A DNA stretch of 6,236 nt from an uncultured Shinella sp. Lineage in GTDB: Bacteria; Pseudomonadota; Alphaproteobacteria; Rhizobiales; Rhizobiaceae. Position numbers and translations under genes: made by a program. The first letter of the stretch is position 1; the number at the start of each line of letters is the position of its first letter. The stretch spans positions 1 through 6,236 of the forward strand of contig CAMPIK010000154.1 in the NCBI GenBank assembly GCA_946886325.1. Reading direction: 5' to 3'. This document shows positions 1 through 6,236 of this stretch, piece by piece. The notes beneath the pieces were generated by a model. It worked only from the letters and a program-made list of their open reading frames with translations. It was not told the origin of the DNA and ran no database searches.

Positions 1-1161
1 GTCGACCTCGTCCACTTCACCATCCTGCGTCCGCCGGAAAAGCAGGACGGCACGCCGATCAACGAACTGTCGCTGATCGCCTTCCCGACCCGCGAACTCT
101 TCGTCGACAAGATCAACGAGTTCGATCTCATCATCTTCGACCGCTACCAGCATCGCGGCGTGCTGCCGATCCTCTACTATGACAACATCGCGCAATATGT
201 CGAAAACGGCGGCGCGCTGCTGATCGCGGCCGGCCCCGAACATGCCGGCAATGACTCGATCGCGCAGACGCCGCTCTCCGTCGTCCTGCCGGCCAACCCG
301 ACCGGCGCCGTCAGCGAGACGGCCTTCTATCCGCGCCTCTCCGAACAGGGCCGCAAACATCCGGTGACCCGCGGGCTCGAAGGCGCCGGCGAGGAACCGC
401 CGCAGTGGGGCCGCTGGTTCCGCAGCGTCGATGTCTCCTCCTCGCAGGGCAATACCATCATGGAAGCGGCGAACGGCAGCCCCCTCCTCGTGCTGAACCG
501 CGCCGGGCGCGGCCGCGTCGCCATGCTTCTGTCCGACCACGGCTGGCTCTGGGCGCGCGGCTTCGAAGGCGGTGGCCCGCATGTCTCGCTCTATCGCCGT
601 ACCGCGCACTGGCTGATGCAGGAACCGGCGCTGGAGGAAGAGGCGCTGACGGCCCGCGCCCTCGGGCGCACGCTCGAAATCACCCGCCAGACGATCGGTG
701 ACGCGCCGGGGCTGGCCACGCTGAAGACGCCCTCCGGCGAAACCCGGCAGGTGACGCTCACCGAGGACGAGCCCGGCCTCTACCGCGCCGAAGTCCCGAC
801 CGGCGAGACCGGCCTCTACGAGATCGAAAACGACGGCCTCTCGGCGCTCGTCCATGTCGGCGCGGTCGATGCGCCGGAGTTCAAGGCAACGATTTCCACG
901 ACGGAGACGCTGAAGCCGCTGGCCGAGGCGACGAAAGGCACGGTGCTCAGGGTCGCGGATGCCGAGGGCGCGCTGTCGATCCCGCCGCTGCTGCCGGTCT
1001 CCGGTGCCGTGCGTGCCGCCGACGACCAGCGCCTGTCGCTGCGCATGACCGACGAGACCGTTCTCAAGGGCATCAACAGCCTGCCGCTCTTCGCCGGCTT
1101 CGGCGGCGTCGGCCTGCTGCTGCTCGCCTTCTCGGCCATGTGGTACCGCGAGGGACGTTAA
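1..1161 (+). CDS. Membrane protein with glutamine-amidotransferase-like domain (C-terminal part)
   Basis: The reading frame is open from base 1 to the TAA at 1159-1161, giving 386 residues; the true start lies left of the window. The first ~55 codons (for example LFVDKINEFDLIIFDRY) continue smoothly into the rest, so the GTG at 160 is internal. Residues ~1-210 resemble a class I glutamine amidotransferase-like fold: alternating hydrophobic strands, YVENGGALLIAAGPEH, then GRGRVAMLLSDHGWLWARG. I see no convincing Cys-His-Glu triad, so catalysis is doubtful. Residues ~225-300 look like a beta-rich extracytoplasmic domain. A single hydrophobic helix at ~361-380 is followed by the short basic tail WYREGR. 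Rhizobial proteins of this type usually carry N-terminal membrane segments and lie beside MoxR ATPase and DUF58 genes; this is from memory, and those neighbours would be off the left edge. The role is unknown. It converges on the acetyltransferase gene with a 13-nt gap. Confidence 0.85.
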   Translation, partial: VDLVHFTILRPPEKQDGTPINELSLIAFPTRELFVDKINEFDLIIFDRYQHRGVLPILYYDNIAQYVENGGALLIAAGPEHAGNDSIAQTPLSVVLPANPTGAVSETAFYPRLSEQGRKHPVTRGLEGAGEEPPQWGRWFRSVDVSSSQGNTIMEAANGSPLLVLNRAGRGRVAMLLSDHGWLWARGFEGGGPHVSLYRRTAHWLMQEPALEEEALTARALGRTLEITRQTIGDAPGLATLKTPSGETRQVTLTEDEPGLYRAEVPTGETGLYEIENDGLSALVHVGAVDAPEFKATISTTETLKPLAEATKGTVLRVADAEGALSIPPLLPVSGAVRAADDQRLSLRMTDETVLKGINSLPLFAGFGGVGLLLLAFSAMWYREGR

Positions 1162-1170
1162 GTCGCGACC

Positions 1171-1208
1171 GCGCTCAGGGGCGCCAGGCGATGGTGCCCC
1201 TGAGGCGC
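1171..1208. terminator. Strong GC-rich hairpin between convergent genes
   Basis: CTCAGGGGCGCCA (1174-1186) pairs with TGGTGCCCCTGAG (1192-1204) around a 5-nt loop: 13 pairs, one of them G-T. Three more pairs (1171-1173 with 1206-1208) follow a one-base bulge. The stem overlaps the stop and last codons of the minus-strand acetyltransferase gene and lies 9 nt past the stop of the plus-strand gene. Neither side has a T-run, so it is not a classical intrinsic terminator. It may act as a Rho-assisted or bidirectional stop, or as a 3' end protecting both mRNAs. Confidence 0.5.
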
Positions 1209-1681
1209 TCGTGCGTATCCGCTGCGATCGGCACGACCAGCACCCGGCCGGGATCGACAGGTCCCGGAAAGGCGAGCGCATTCCAGGCGACCTTCTCGAA
1301 ACCGAGCGGCTGGTAATAGGGCGGATCGCCGACGAGGATGACCGCCTCCGATCCCTTGCGCCGCGCCGCCTCGACGGCGATGCGCACCAGTTCCCGCCCG
1401 ATGCCCTGGTTCTTGTGCGACGGCCGGACGGCGAGCGGCCCGAGCAGATGCGCCTTCACACCGCCCGCCAGCACCGGCGTCATGCGCACGGAGGCGATCG
1501 TCTCGCCGTCGTCGGCGCAGATGAAGGAGAGCGAGCGGTCATGCGGCCCCTGCTCGCGAATGCGGGCGGCGGCACGCACATGCCGGCCGGGGCCGAAGGC
1601 TTCTTCGTTGATATGTTCGATGGCCGCGTCATGGGACGCGTCTTCGGTCAGGTAGACGAGATCGTGCTTGAGCTTGAGCAT
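1175..1681 (-). CDS. GNAT family N-acetyltransferase
   Basis: This is a 168-residue cytoplasmic protein that probably transfers acetyl from acetyl-CoA to an amine on a small molecule or protein; the acceptor cannot be read from sequence. The GNAT core is clear. Residues ~52-70 form the strands before the cofactor site, including ASVRMTPVLAGG. Motif A is at ~80-98 (GPLAVRPSHKNQGIGREL) and holds the Q-x-x-G-x-G/A-type pyrophosphate loop (here NQGIGR). The helix EAARRKG follows, then motif B (VGDPPYYQPLGFEKV, ~117-131). The latter is typical of the YhbS-like (COG3153) subgroup. Length is normal for a single-domain GNAT. The ATG at 1681 has no clear Shine-Dalgarno, so the start is only moderately certain. 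It is transcribed divergently from the glutathionyl-hydroquinone reductase gene across 286 nt and converges on the membrane-protein gene. Confidence 0.9.
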   Translation of the reverse strand: MLKLKHDLVYLTEDASHDAAIEHINEEAFGPGRHVRAAARIREQGPHDRSLSFICADDGETIASVRMTPVLAGGVKAHLLGPLAVRPSHKNQGIGRELVRIAVEAARRKGSEAVILVGDPPYYQPLGFEKVAWNALAFPGPVDPGRVLVVPIAADTHERLRGTIAWRP

Positions 1682-1828
1682 GGTGACAGGAACCGTGTGA
1701 CGATAAGCAGGGATGGCGGCGCCGCAAGGGCGTCTCGAGCATCAGCGTCGTCGTGGGTTTCCCGGAAGGAACATCGAACTGGCACCAGGCAAGGGCGAGG
1801 CCACCATGGCATCGCAAAGCTGAAAACG

Positions 1829-1856
1829 CGGATACCAGAATTTTTTCATCTGTCAA
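1829..1856 (-). promoter_or_regulatory. Predicted promoter for the acetyltransferase gene
   Basis: On the minus strand a perfect TTGACA (plus coordinates 1851-1856) is followed after 16 nt by TATCCG (1829-1834), a weak -10. Transcription would start near 1823, giving a leader of about 140 nt before the ATG at 1681. The -35 is good but the -10 is poor and the leader is long, so this is tentative. Confidence 0.35.
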
Positions 1857-1871
1857 AGTGCAAAACGCACT
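1857..1871. promoter_or_regulatory. Inverted repeat AGTGC-N5-GCACT, possible operator
   Basis: A perfect 5-bp inverted repeat with a 5-nt AAAAC spacer lies in the divergent intergenic region. It abuts the predicted minus-strand -35 box (1851-1856) and sits 15 nt upstream of the plus-strand -35. It could bind a dimeric regulator acting on one or both genes. No regulator gene is in the window, and such a short repeat can arise by chance. Confidence 0.3.
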
Positions 1872-1886
1872 GTTCAGCAATTCGGG

Positions 1887-1915
1887 CCTGTCCCGACCGC
1901 TCCCTTACGCTATCT
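1887..1915 (+). promoter_or_regulatory. Predicted promoter for the glutathionyl-hydroquinone reductase gene
   Basis: CCTGTC (1887-1892), a 17-nt spacer and CTATCT (1910-1915) match the alphaproteobacterial housekeeping pattern CTTGAC-N17-CTATAT at 4/6 and 5/6 positions. Transcription would start near 1922, about 46 nt before the ATG. The same -10 sequence and spacing occur upstream of the clpP-like gene. Confidence 0.45.
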
Positions 1916-1967
1916 ATGAACGACATGAAGGCGGGCAGTCGAGCCCGGCCGCGACGGGAGATCACGC

Positions 1968-2954
1968 ATGGGCATGCTGGTGGAAGGCGTCTGGAAGGAT
2001 GTCTGGTACGATACGAAGGCGACCAAGGGCCATTTCAAGCGCTCGGAATCGCAGTTCCGGAACTGGATCACCGCCGACGGCTCGGCCGGCCCCTCCGGCG
2101 AGGCGGGCTTCAAGGCGGAGGCCGGCCGCTACCATCTCTATGTCTCGCTCGCCTGTCCCTGGGCGCACCGCACGCTGATCTTCCGCAAGCTGAAGAAGCT
2201 CGAAGACCTGATCACGGTCTCCGTCGTCGATCCGCTGATGCTGGAGAACGGCTGGGAGTTCAAGGGCGAGAACGGCGGCACCGTCGATCATCTCTTCGGC
2301 TCGCGGGCGCTGTGGCAGGTCTACGTGAAGGCCGACCCCAGCTATTCCGGCCGCGTCACCGTGCCTGTTCTCTGGGACAAGCAGCAGAACCGCATGGTCT
2401 CCAACGAATCCGCCGAAATCATCCGCATGTTCAATTCGGCCTTCGACGGCCTGACCGGCTCAAAGGACGATTTCTACCCGGAACGCCTGCGCGGCGAGAT
2501 CGACGAACTGAACGCGCTGATCTACGACACCGTCAACAACGGCGTCTACAAGGCCGGCTTCGCGACAACGCAAGAGGCCTATGACGGCGCGGTCGCAAAG
2601 CTCTTCGAAACGCTGGACACGCTTGAAGACCGTCTTGGCGCGCACCGTTACCTGACCGGCGACACGATCACCGAAGCGGACTGGCGCCTCTTCACCACGC
2701 TCGTGCGCTTCGACCCGGTTTATGTCGGCCACTTCAAATGCAACATCCGCCGCATCGCCGACTACCCGAACCTCTCCGGCTACCTGCGCGAACTCTATCA
2801 ATGGCCCGGTGTCGCGGAGACCGTTAATCTGCGGCACATCAAGGAACACTATTACCGCAGCCACAAGACGATCAATCCGACCGGCATCGTGCCCGTCGGA
2901 CCGGACCTCGACCTCGACGCGCCGCATGGCCGCAACCGGCTGGCCGCGGCCTAG
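1968..2954 (+). CDS. yqjG: Glutathionyl-hydroquinone reductase (Xi-class glutathione S-transferase)
   Basis: This 328-residue cytoplasmic enzyme reduces glutathionyl-hydroquinones, releasing the hydroquinone and passing glutathione through an active-site cysteine to form GSSG. It serves quinone detoxification and recycling, and in some bacteria chlorinated aromatic breakdown. The diagnostic sequence is SLACPWAHR, with catalytic Cys63 in CPWAH, the same position as in E. coli YqjG. The order is as expected: an N-terminal extension with W-x-D-V-W-Y (9-14) and FRNWI (30-34), a thioredoxin-like domain (~52-155) with VPVLWDKQ and the SNESAEIIRMFN glutathione-binding segment, then a helical domain (~170-300) with the conserved YKAGFATTQEAYD, LTGDTITEADWRLFTTLVRFDPVY and LYQWPGV stretches. 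Length is typical. The ATG at 1968 is supported by GGGAG at 1956-1960, 7 nt away; a second in-frame ATG (1974) is less well placed. The gene ends in tandem TAG TAG. The symbol is by homology to E. coli. Confidence 0.93.
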   Translation: MGMLVEGVWKDVWYDTKATKGHFKRSESQFRNWITADGSAGPSGEAGFKAEAGRYHLYVSLACPWAHRTLIFRKLKKLEDLITVSVVDPLMLENGWEFKGENGGTVDHLFGSRALWQVYVKADPSYSGRVTVPVLWDKQQNRMVSNESAEIIRMFNSAFDGLTGSKDDFYPERLRGEIDELNALIYDTVNNGVYKAGFATTQEAYDGAVAKLFETLDTLEDRLGAHRYLTGDTITEADWRLFTTLVRFDPVYVGHFKCNIRRIADYPNLSGYLRELYQWPGVAETVNLRHIKEHYYRSHKTINPTGIVPVGPDLDLDAPHGRNRLAAA

Positions 2955-2973
2955 TAGCGTACCCTGACCGGGA

Positions 2974-3552
2974 TCAGCCGAAGATCAACGCGACGCCGGT
3001 CACCGCCGTCAGCCCGCCGATGATGCGGGCAAGGATCGCACCATTGGCGATGCGCGCGACACCGATGCCGATCGCGATGCCGGCGGCGTGGAGCAGCGCC
3101 GTCGCAACGACGAAGCCGATGCCGAAGGATGCGGCACCCGCCGCGCCGAGTTCGCCGCCATGGGCATGGCCGTGGAACAGGGCAAACGCGGCGACGATGG
3201 CCGCCGAGGCGATCGTGTCGAAGCGCGCGGCCATCGCGACGAGCAGGCCGAGTGCCACCACCGAGGCGAGGATCGCCGGCTCGACGAAGGGAAGATCGAC
3301 GCCTGCGACCGCGAGACCGAAGCCGAACGCCATCGTGCCGACGAAGGCGGCAGGCACCAGCCAGAGCGCACGGCCGCCGATCTGCGACGCCCAGAGGCCG
3401 ACGGCCACCATGACGAGGATATGGTCGAGGCCGAAGAGCGGATGTGAGAAGCCGGCCATGAAGGAGCCGTGCTCCTGCGGATTGAGATGGGCGAAGGCCG
3501 GTGCCGTCGAAAGCGCAAGTGCCGTCAGCGAAAGAATGAAGCGTCTGATCAT
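2974..3552 (-). CDS. hupE: HupE/UreJ family nickel/cobalt transporter
   Basis: This 192-residue inner-membrane protein probably imports Ni2+ (or Co2+) for metalloenzymes such as hydrogenase or urease, or for cobalamin. A signal sequence (1-21, ending APAFA) would be cleaved to leave an N-terminal His22, as is usual for the family. About six hydrophobic segments follow. The signature HPLFGLDH is at 37-44 and FHGHAHGGE at 126-134. His37, Asp43, His44, Phe70, Glu91, His131 and Glu134 appear to match residues I recall as important in Rhizobium leguminosarum HupE (from memory, unchecked). The ATG at 3552 has GGGGA four nt upstream. No hydrogenase, urease or cobalamin gene lies nearby, so this is a stand-alone copy whose metal cannot be assigned from context. 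It converges on the glutathionyl-hydroquinone reductase gene with 19 nt between stops. The symbol denotes the family. Confidence 0.9.
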   Translation of the reverse strand: MIRRFILSLTALALSTAPAFAHLNPQEHGSFMAGFSHPLFGLDHILVMVAVGLWASQIGGRALWLVPAAFVGTMAFGFGLAVAGVDLPFVEPAILASVVALGLLVAMAARFDTIASAAIVAAFALFHGHAHGGELGAAGAASFGIGFVVATALLHAAGIAIGIGVARIANGAILARIIGGLTAVTGVALIFG

Positions 3553-3569
3553 CGTGTCCCCGTTCTCGC

Positions 3570-3591
3570 CCGGACGCGGGAGGCCGTCCGG
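3570..3591 (-). promoter_or_regulatory. Hairpin in the hupE leader
   Basis: CCGGACG (3570-3576) and CGTCCGG (3585-3591) are perfect complements around an 8-nt loop. Read on the minus strand, the hairpin ends 8 nt before the GGGGA ribosome site (3557-3561) of the hupE-like gene. It lies within the predicted ~60-nt 5' UTR. It could affect translation or mRNA stability, but I recognise no known riboswitch (no cobalamin box). Confidence 0.35.
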
Positions 3592-3618
3592 ACGTTCCGT
3601 TTCCTGAATACGGCTGGC

Positions 3619-3648
3619 ATCTTAGGAGGGCGCGCGGGCGCAAGTCCA
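3619..3648 (-). promoter_or_regulatory. Predicted promoter for the hupE-like gene
   Basis: On the minus strand TGGACT (3643-3648) is followed after 18 nt by TAAGAT (3619-3624), matching TTGACA and TATAAT at 4/6 each. The start would be near 3612. The match is moderate only. Confidence 0.35.
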
Positions 3649-3663
3649 TACGCGAATTGCGTA
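3649..3663. promoter_or_regulatory. Inverted repeat TACGC-N5-GCGTA, possible operator
   Basis: A perfect 5-bp inverted repeat with a GAATT spacer directly abuts the upstream side of the predicted hupE -35 box. This is a usual place for an activator or metal-responsive regulator. It does not match the NikR or Fur/Zur operators I know. It is short and could be chance. Confidence 0.3.
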
Positions 3664-3748
3664 GACGGCGCCCCGATCTCCGCCCCGCCGTTTACCCTGT
3701 TTGCCGGCAGCCCCGCCGCCCCCTATCGCCGGACGGCGGTTTTGTTGC

Positions 3749-3777
3749 ATTGTCATGGCAACCGAGTCGCACTATCT
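3749..3777 (+). promoter_or_regulatory. Predicted promoter for the clpP-like gene
   Basis: ATTGTC (3749-3754), 17 nt and CTATCT (3772-3777) fit the alphaproteobacterial housekeeping consensus at 4/6 and 5/6. Transcription would start near 3784, giving a leader of about 38 nt. The -35 is embedded in an imperfect repeat, GTTGC (3744-3748) and GCAAC (3758-3762), which could be an operator. Confidence 0.45.
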
Positions 3778-3821
3778 GACAGCGACACGAATTTTTGAGA
3801 CGAAATCGCGGAGAACTGCGG

Positions 3822-4400
3822 ATGAGCGACGAGGAAGACAAGAAGACGGAACTGCCGCTGGGCAAGGAAACGGAGGCGAATCTTTTCAAGTCGCGTTCGA
3901 TCTTCATCTATGGCGGCATCAACCAGGAACTGGCGCAGAAGGTCTGCTCGCAACTGGTGGCGCTCGCCGCCGCCAGCGACGAGGACATCCGCATCTACGT
4001 CAACTCGCCAGGCGGGCATGTCGAATCGGGCGACTCGGTCCACGACATGATCAAGTTCATCAAGCCCAAGGTCTGGATGATCGGCACGGGCTGGGTGGCA
4101 TCCGCCGGCGCGCTGATCTACGTGGCCGTTCCCAAGGAGCGCCGCATCTGCCTGCCGAACACCCGCTTCCTGCTGCACCAACCCTCCGGCGGCACGCGCG
4201 GCATGGCGTCCGACATCGAAATCCAGGCCCGCGAGATCATCAAGATGAACGAGCGCCTGAACCGGATCTTCGCGGAAGCGACCGGCCAGCCGGTGGACAA
4301 GATCGCCAAGGACACCGACCGCGACTACTGGCTGTCGGCAGAGGAAGCCAAGGCCTACGGTCTCGTCTCGCGCATCGTGACGGCACAGACGGAAATCTGA
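3822..4400 (+). CDS. clpP: ClpP-type serine protease subunit (divergent paralog)
   Basis: This 192-residue cytoplasmic protease subunit of the ClpP family would form ring-shaped barrels that cut unfolded proteins fed by a Clp/Hsp100 ATPase. The catalytic triad is intact by alignment with E. coli ClpP: Ser94 (GWVASAG), His119 (LLHQPSGG) and Asp168 (DTDRDYW). The oxyanion segment NSPGG (61-65) and the tail [12 protein letters not shown] are also present. Two things differ from housekeeping ClpP. The N-terminus is a charged stretch ([16 protein letters not shown]) instead of the usual propeptide plus pore-lining loop, and Arg57 replaces the pocket Tyr60. The start at 3822 is chosen because GGAGA (3810-3814) lies 7 nt upstream; an in-frame TTG at 3795 lacks such a site. 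No clpX or clpA is adjacent, so this is an additional, orphan ClpP as is common in rhizobia. It is the only gene between its own promoter and a terminator. Confidence 0.92.
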   Translation: MSDEEDKKTELPLGKETEANLFKSRSIFIYGGINQELAQKVCSQLVALAAASDEDIRIYVNSPGGHVESGDSVHDMIKFIKPKVWMIGTGWVASAGALIYVAVPKERRICLPNTRFLLHQPSGGTRGMASDIEIQAREIIKMNERLNRIFAEATGQPVDKIAKDTDRDYWLSAEEAKAYGLVSRIVTAQTEI

Positions 4401-4424
4401 CCAGCGTCAGATCGCAAACGACGA

Positions 4425-4460
4425 AAAGGCCGCTCCGGCAAGCTGACGGGGCGGCTTTTC
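4425..4460. terminator. Bidirectional intrinsic terminator between clpP and the lipoprotein gene
   Basis: GCCGCTCC (4429-4436) pairs with GGGGCGGC (4448-4455), eight pairs including one G-T, around an 11-nt loop. The stem is flanked by AAAA on the left and TTTT on the right. It lies 25 nt past the clpP stop, and its right edge touches the TAG of the minus-strand lipoprotein gene. The symmetric A/T flanks let it serve both convergent genes. Confidence 0.8.
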
Positions 4461-4663
4461 TATGCCGGGTTCCGCGACCGCGGGAACGGATCGCGCGGAT
4501 CGTTGTTGCCGATCGAGCGTTCGTAGAGGCAGCTCTGCTTCTCGTCGTGGATCGCGCCGTAAAGACGGGTGCAATAGGCATTGTCGTCGATGGTCTTCTG
4601 CGACGGCGGGGCGGTGGTGCAGCCGGCAACGGCAAGCAGCATCAGAATGGCAATGGGTCTCAT
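4460..4663 (-). CDS. Small lipoprotein of unknown function
   Basis: This is a 67-residue protein with a lipoprotein signal: a short basic start (MRPIAI), the hydrophobic run LMLLAV and a lipobox VAGC with Cys15 as the lipidated residue. The mature part is about 53 residues and hydrophilic. Two further cysteines (31 in AYCTRLYG, 45 in KQSCLYE) could form a disulfide in the periplasm, and the proline/arginine-rich tail is DPFPRSRNPA. Ser/Thr rather than Asp follow Cys15 (TTAPPS), so outer-membrane sorting is likely by the +2 rule. The ATG at 4663 is preferred over in-frame starts further upstream (up to 4750), because GGAGAG lies just before it and the lipobox distance is then normal. I do not recognise the family. 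The TAG stop sits at the edge of the shared terminator. Confidence 0.75.
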   Translation of the reverse strand: MRPIAILMLLAVAGCTTAPPSQKTIDDNAYCTRLYGAIHDEKQSCLYERSIGNNDPRDPFPRSRNPA

Positions 4664-4755
4664 CGGTCTCTCCAGTCGATCGCGTGACCGTTCTACAGGC
4701 TTCATCATCAATCTCCAACGTTGCAGCGCCTGCACAAGTTTCATGCGCATGCTGC

Positions 4756-4784
4756 TTGCCCTTTAGGCAGGTTGCAGATATAAG
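4756..4784 (+). promoter_or_regulatory. Predicted promoter of the leuA leader
   Basis: TTGCCC (4756-4761; CTTGCC in the alphaproteobacterial register, 5/6 to CTTGAC), 17 nt and TATAAG (4779-4784, 5/6 to TATAAT). This is the best promoter match in the window. The start of transcription would fall at about 4791-4792, on or next to the ATG of the leader peptide. Confidence 0.6.
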
Positions 4785-4881
4785 CCGGCTCATGTTGAAG
4801 ACTGGCGCTCAGATCATCGATCGGGTTTCCCGCGGCGGATATGCCGTTCGGGAGCGTTCGCGCGCCATCACCTCGCTTCTT

Positions 4882-6236
<1,355 letters not shown>

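Noticed and set aside
1211..2584. Long plus-strand open frame (457 codons) across the acetyltransferase gene and into the reductase gene
   Set aside because: It runs antisense to a clear GNAT gene and out of frame with a clear GST gene. Its composition is Arg/His-rich, as expected of a GC-rich shadow frame.
3553..3663. Cobalamin riboswitch upstream of hupE
   Set aside because: HupE-type genes can be under B12 control, but I find no B12-box-like sequence or matching core helices in the leader.
3713..3743. CCGCCG/CGGCGG inverted repeat followed by TTTT, terminator-like on the plus strand
   Set aside because: No plus-strand gene ends before it; it lies between divergent promoters, so a terminator role has no support.
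3701..4687. Plus-strand frame of 328 codons overlapping clpP
   Set aside because: It is out of frame with the ClpP motifs, rich in Arg/His/Gly, and spans a terminator and an antisense lipoprotein gene.

Overview
The window is GC-rich, gene-dense bacterial DNA. The likely source is the chromosome of a member of the Rhizobiaceae (Rhizobium/Ensifer/Shinella-like). This is inferred from codon use, from promoters of the alphaproteobacterial housekeeping type (-10 elements such as CTATCT), from a HupE/UreJ protein closely resembling the rhizobial one, and from the gene mix. No species is claimed. I see no mobile element, tRNA, rRNA or CRISPR array.

Layout, left to right: (1) 1-1161 (+), the 3' part of a gene for a large membrane protein with a glutamine-amidotransferase-like domain; (2) 1175-1681 (-), a GNAT acetyltransferase; (3) 1968-2954 (+), a glutathionyl-hydroquinone reductase (Xi-class GST); (4) 2974-3552 (-), a HupE/UreJ-type nickel/cobalt transporter; (5) 3822-4400 (+), a divergent ClpP-type serine protease; (6) 4460-4663 (-), a 67-residue lipoprotein; (7) a leucine-rich leader peptide at 4792-4917 with alternative RNA hairpins, then leuA (2-isopropylmalate synthase) from 5071 past the right edge. 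Strands alternate at every step, so each gene probably has its own promoter and the genes do not form one operon or pathway. They look like ordinary chromosomal housekeeping and stress genes.

The most informative non-coding element is the leuA leader. A good promoter (TTGCCC-N17-TATAAG) ends 7 nt before an ATG that opens a 41-codon reading frame. That frame has four consecutive Leu codons near its end, and mutually exclusive GC-rich stems surround its stop. This is the layout of ribosome-mediated transcription attenuation by leucine, and translation of the leader peptide may be leaderless. Other non-coding signals are a strong 13-bp hairpin between the first two genes, a bidirectional terminator between clpP and the lipoprotein gene, and two short 5-5-5 inverted repeats. 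Each of these repeats abuts a predicted -35 element.
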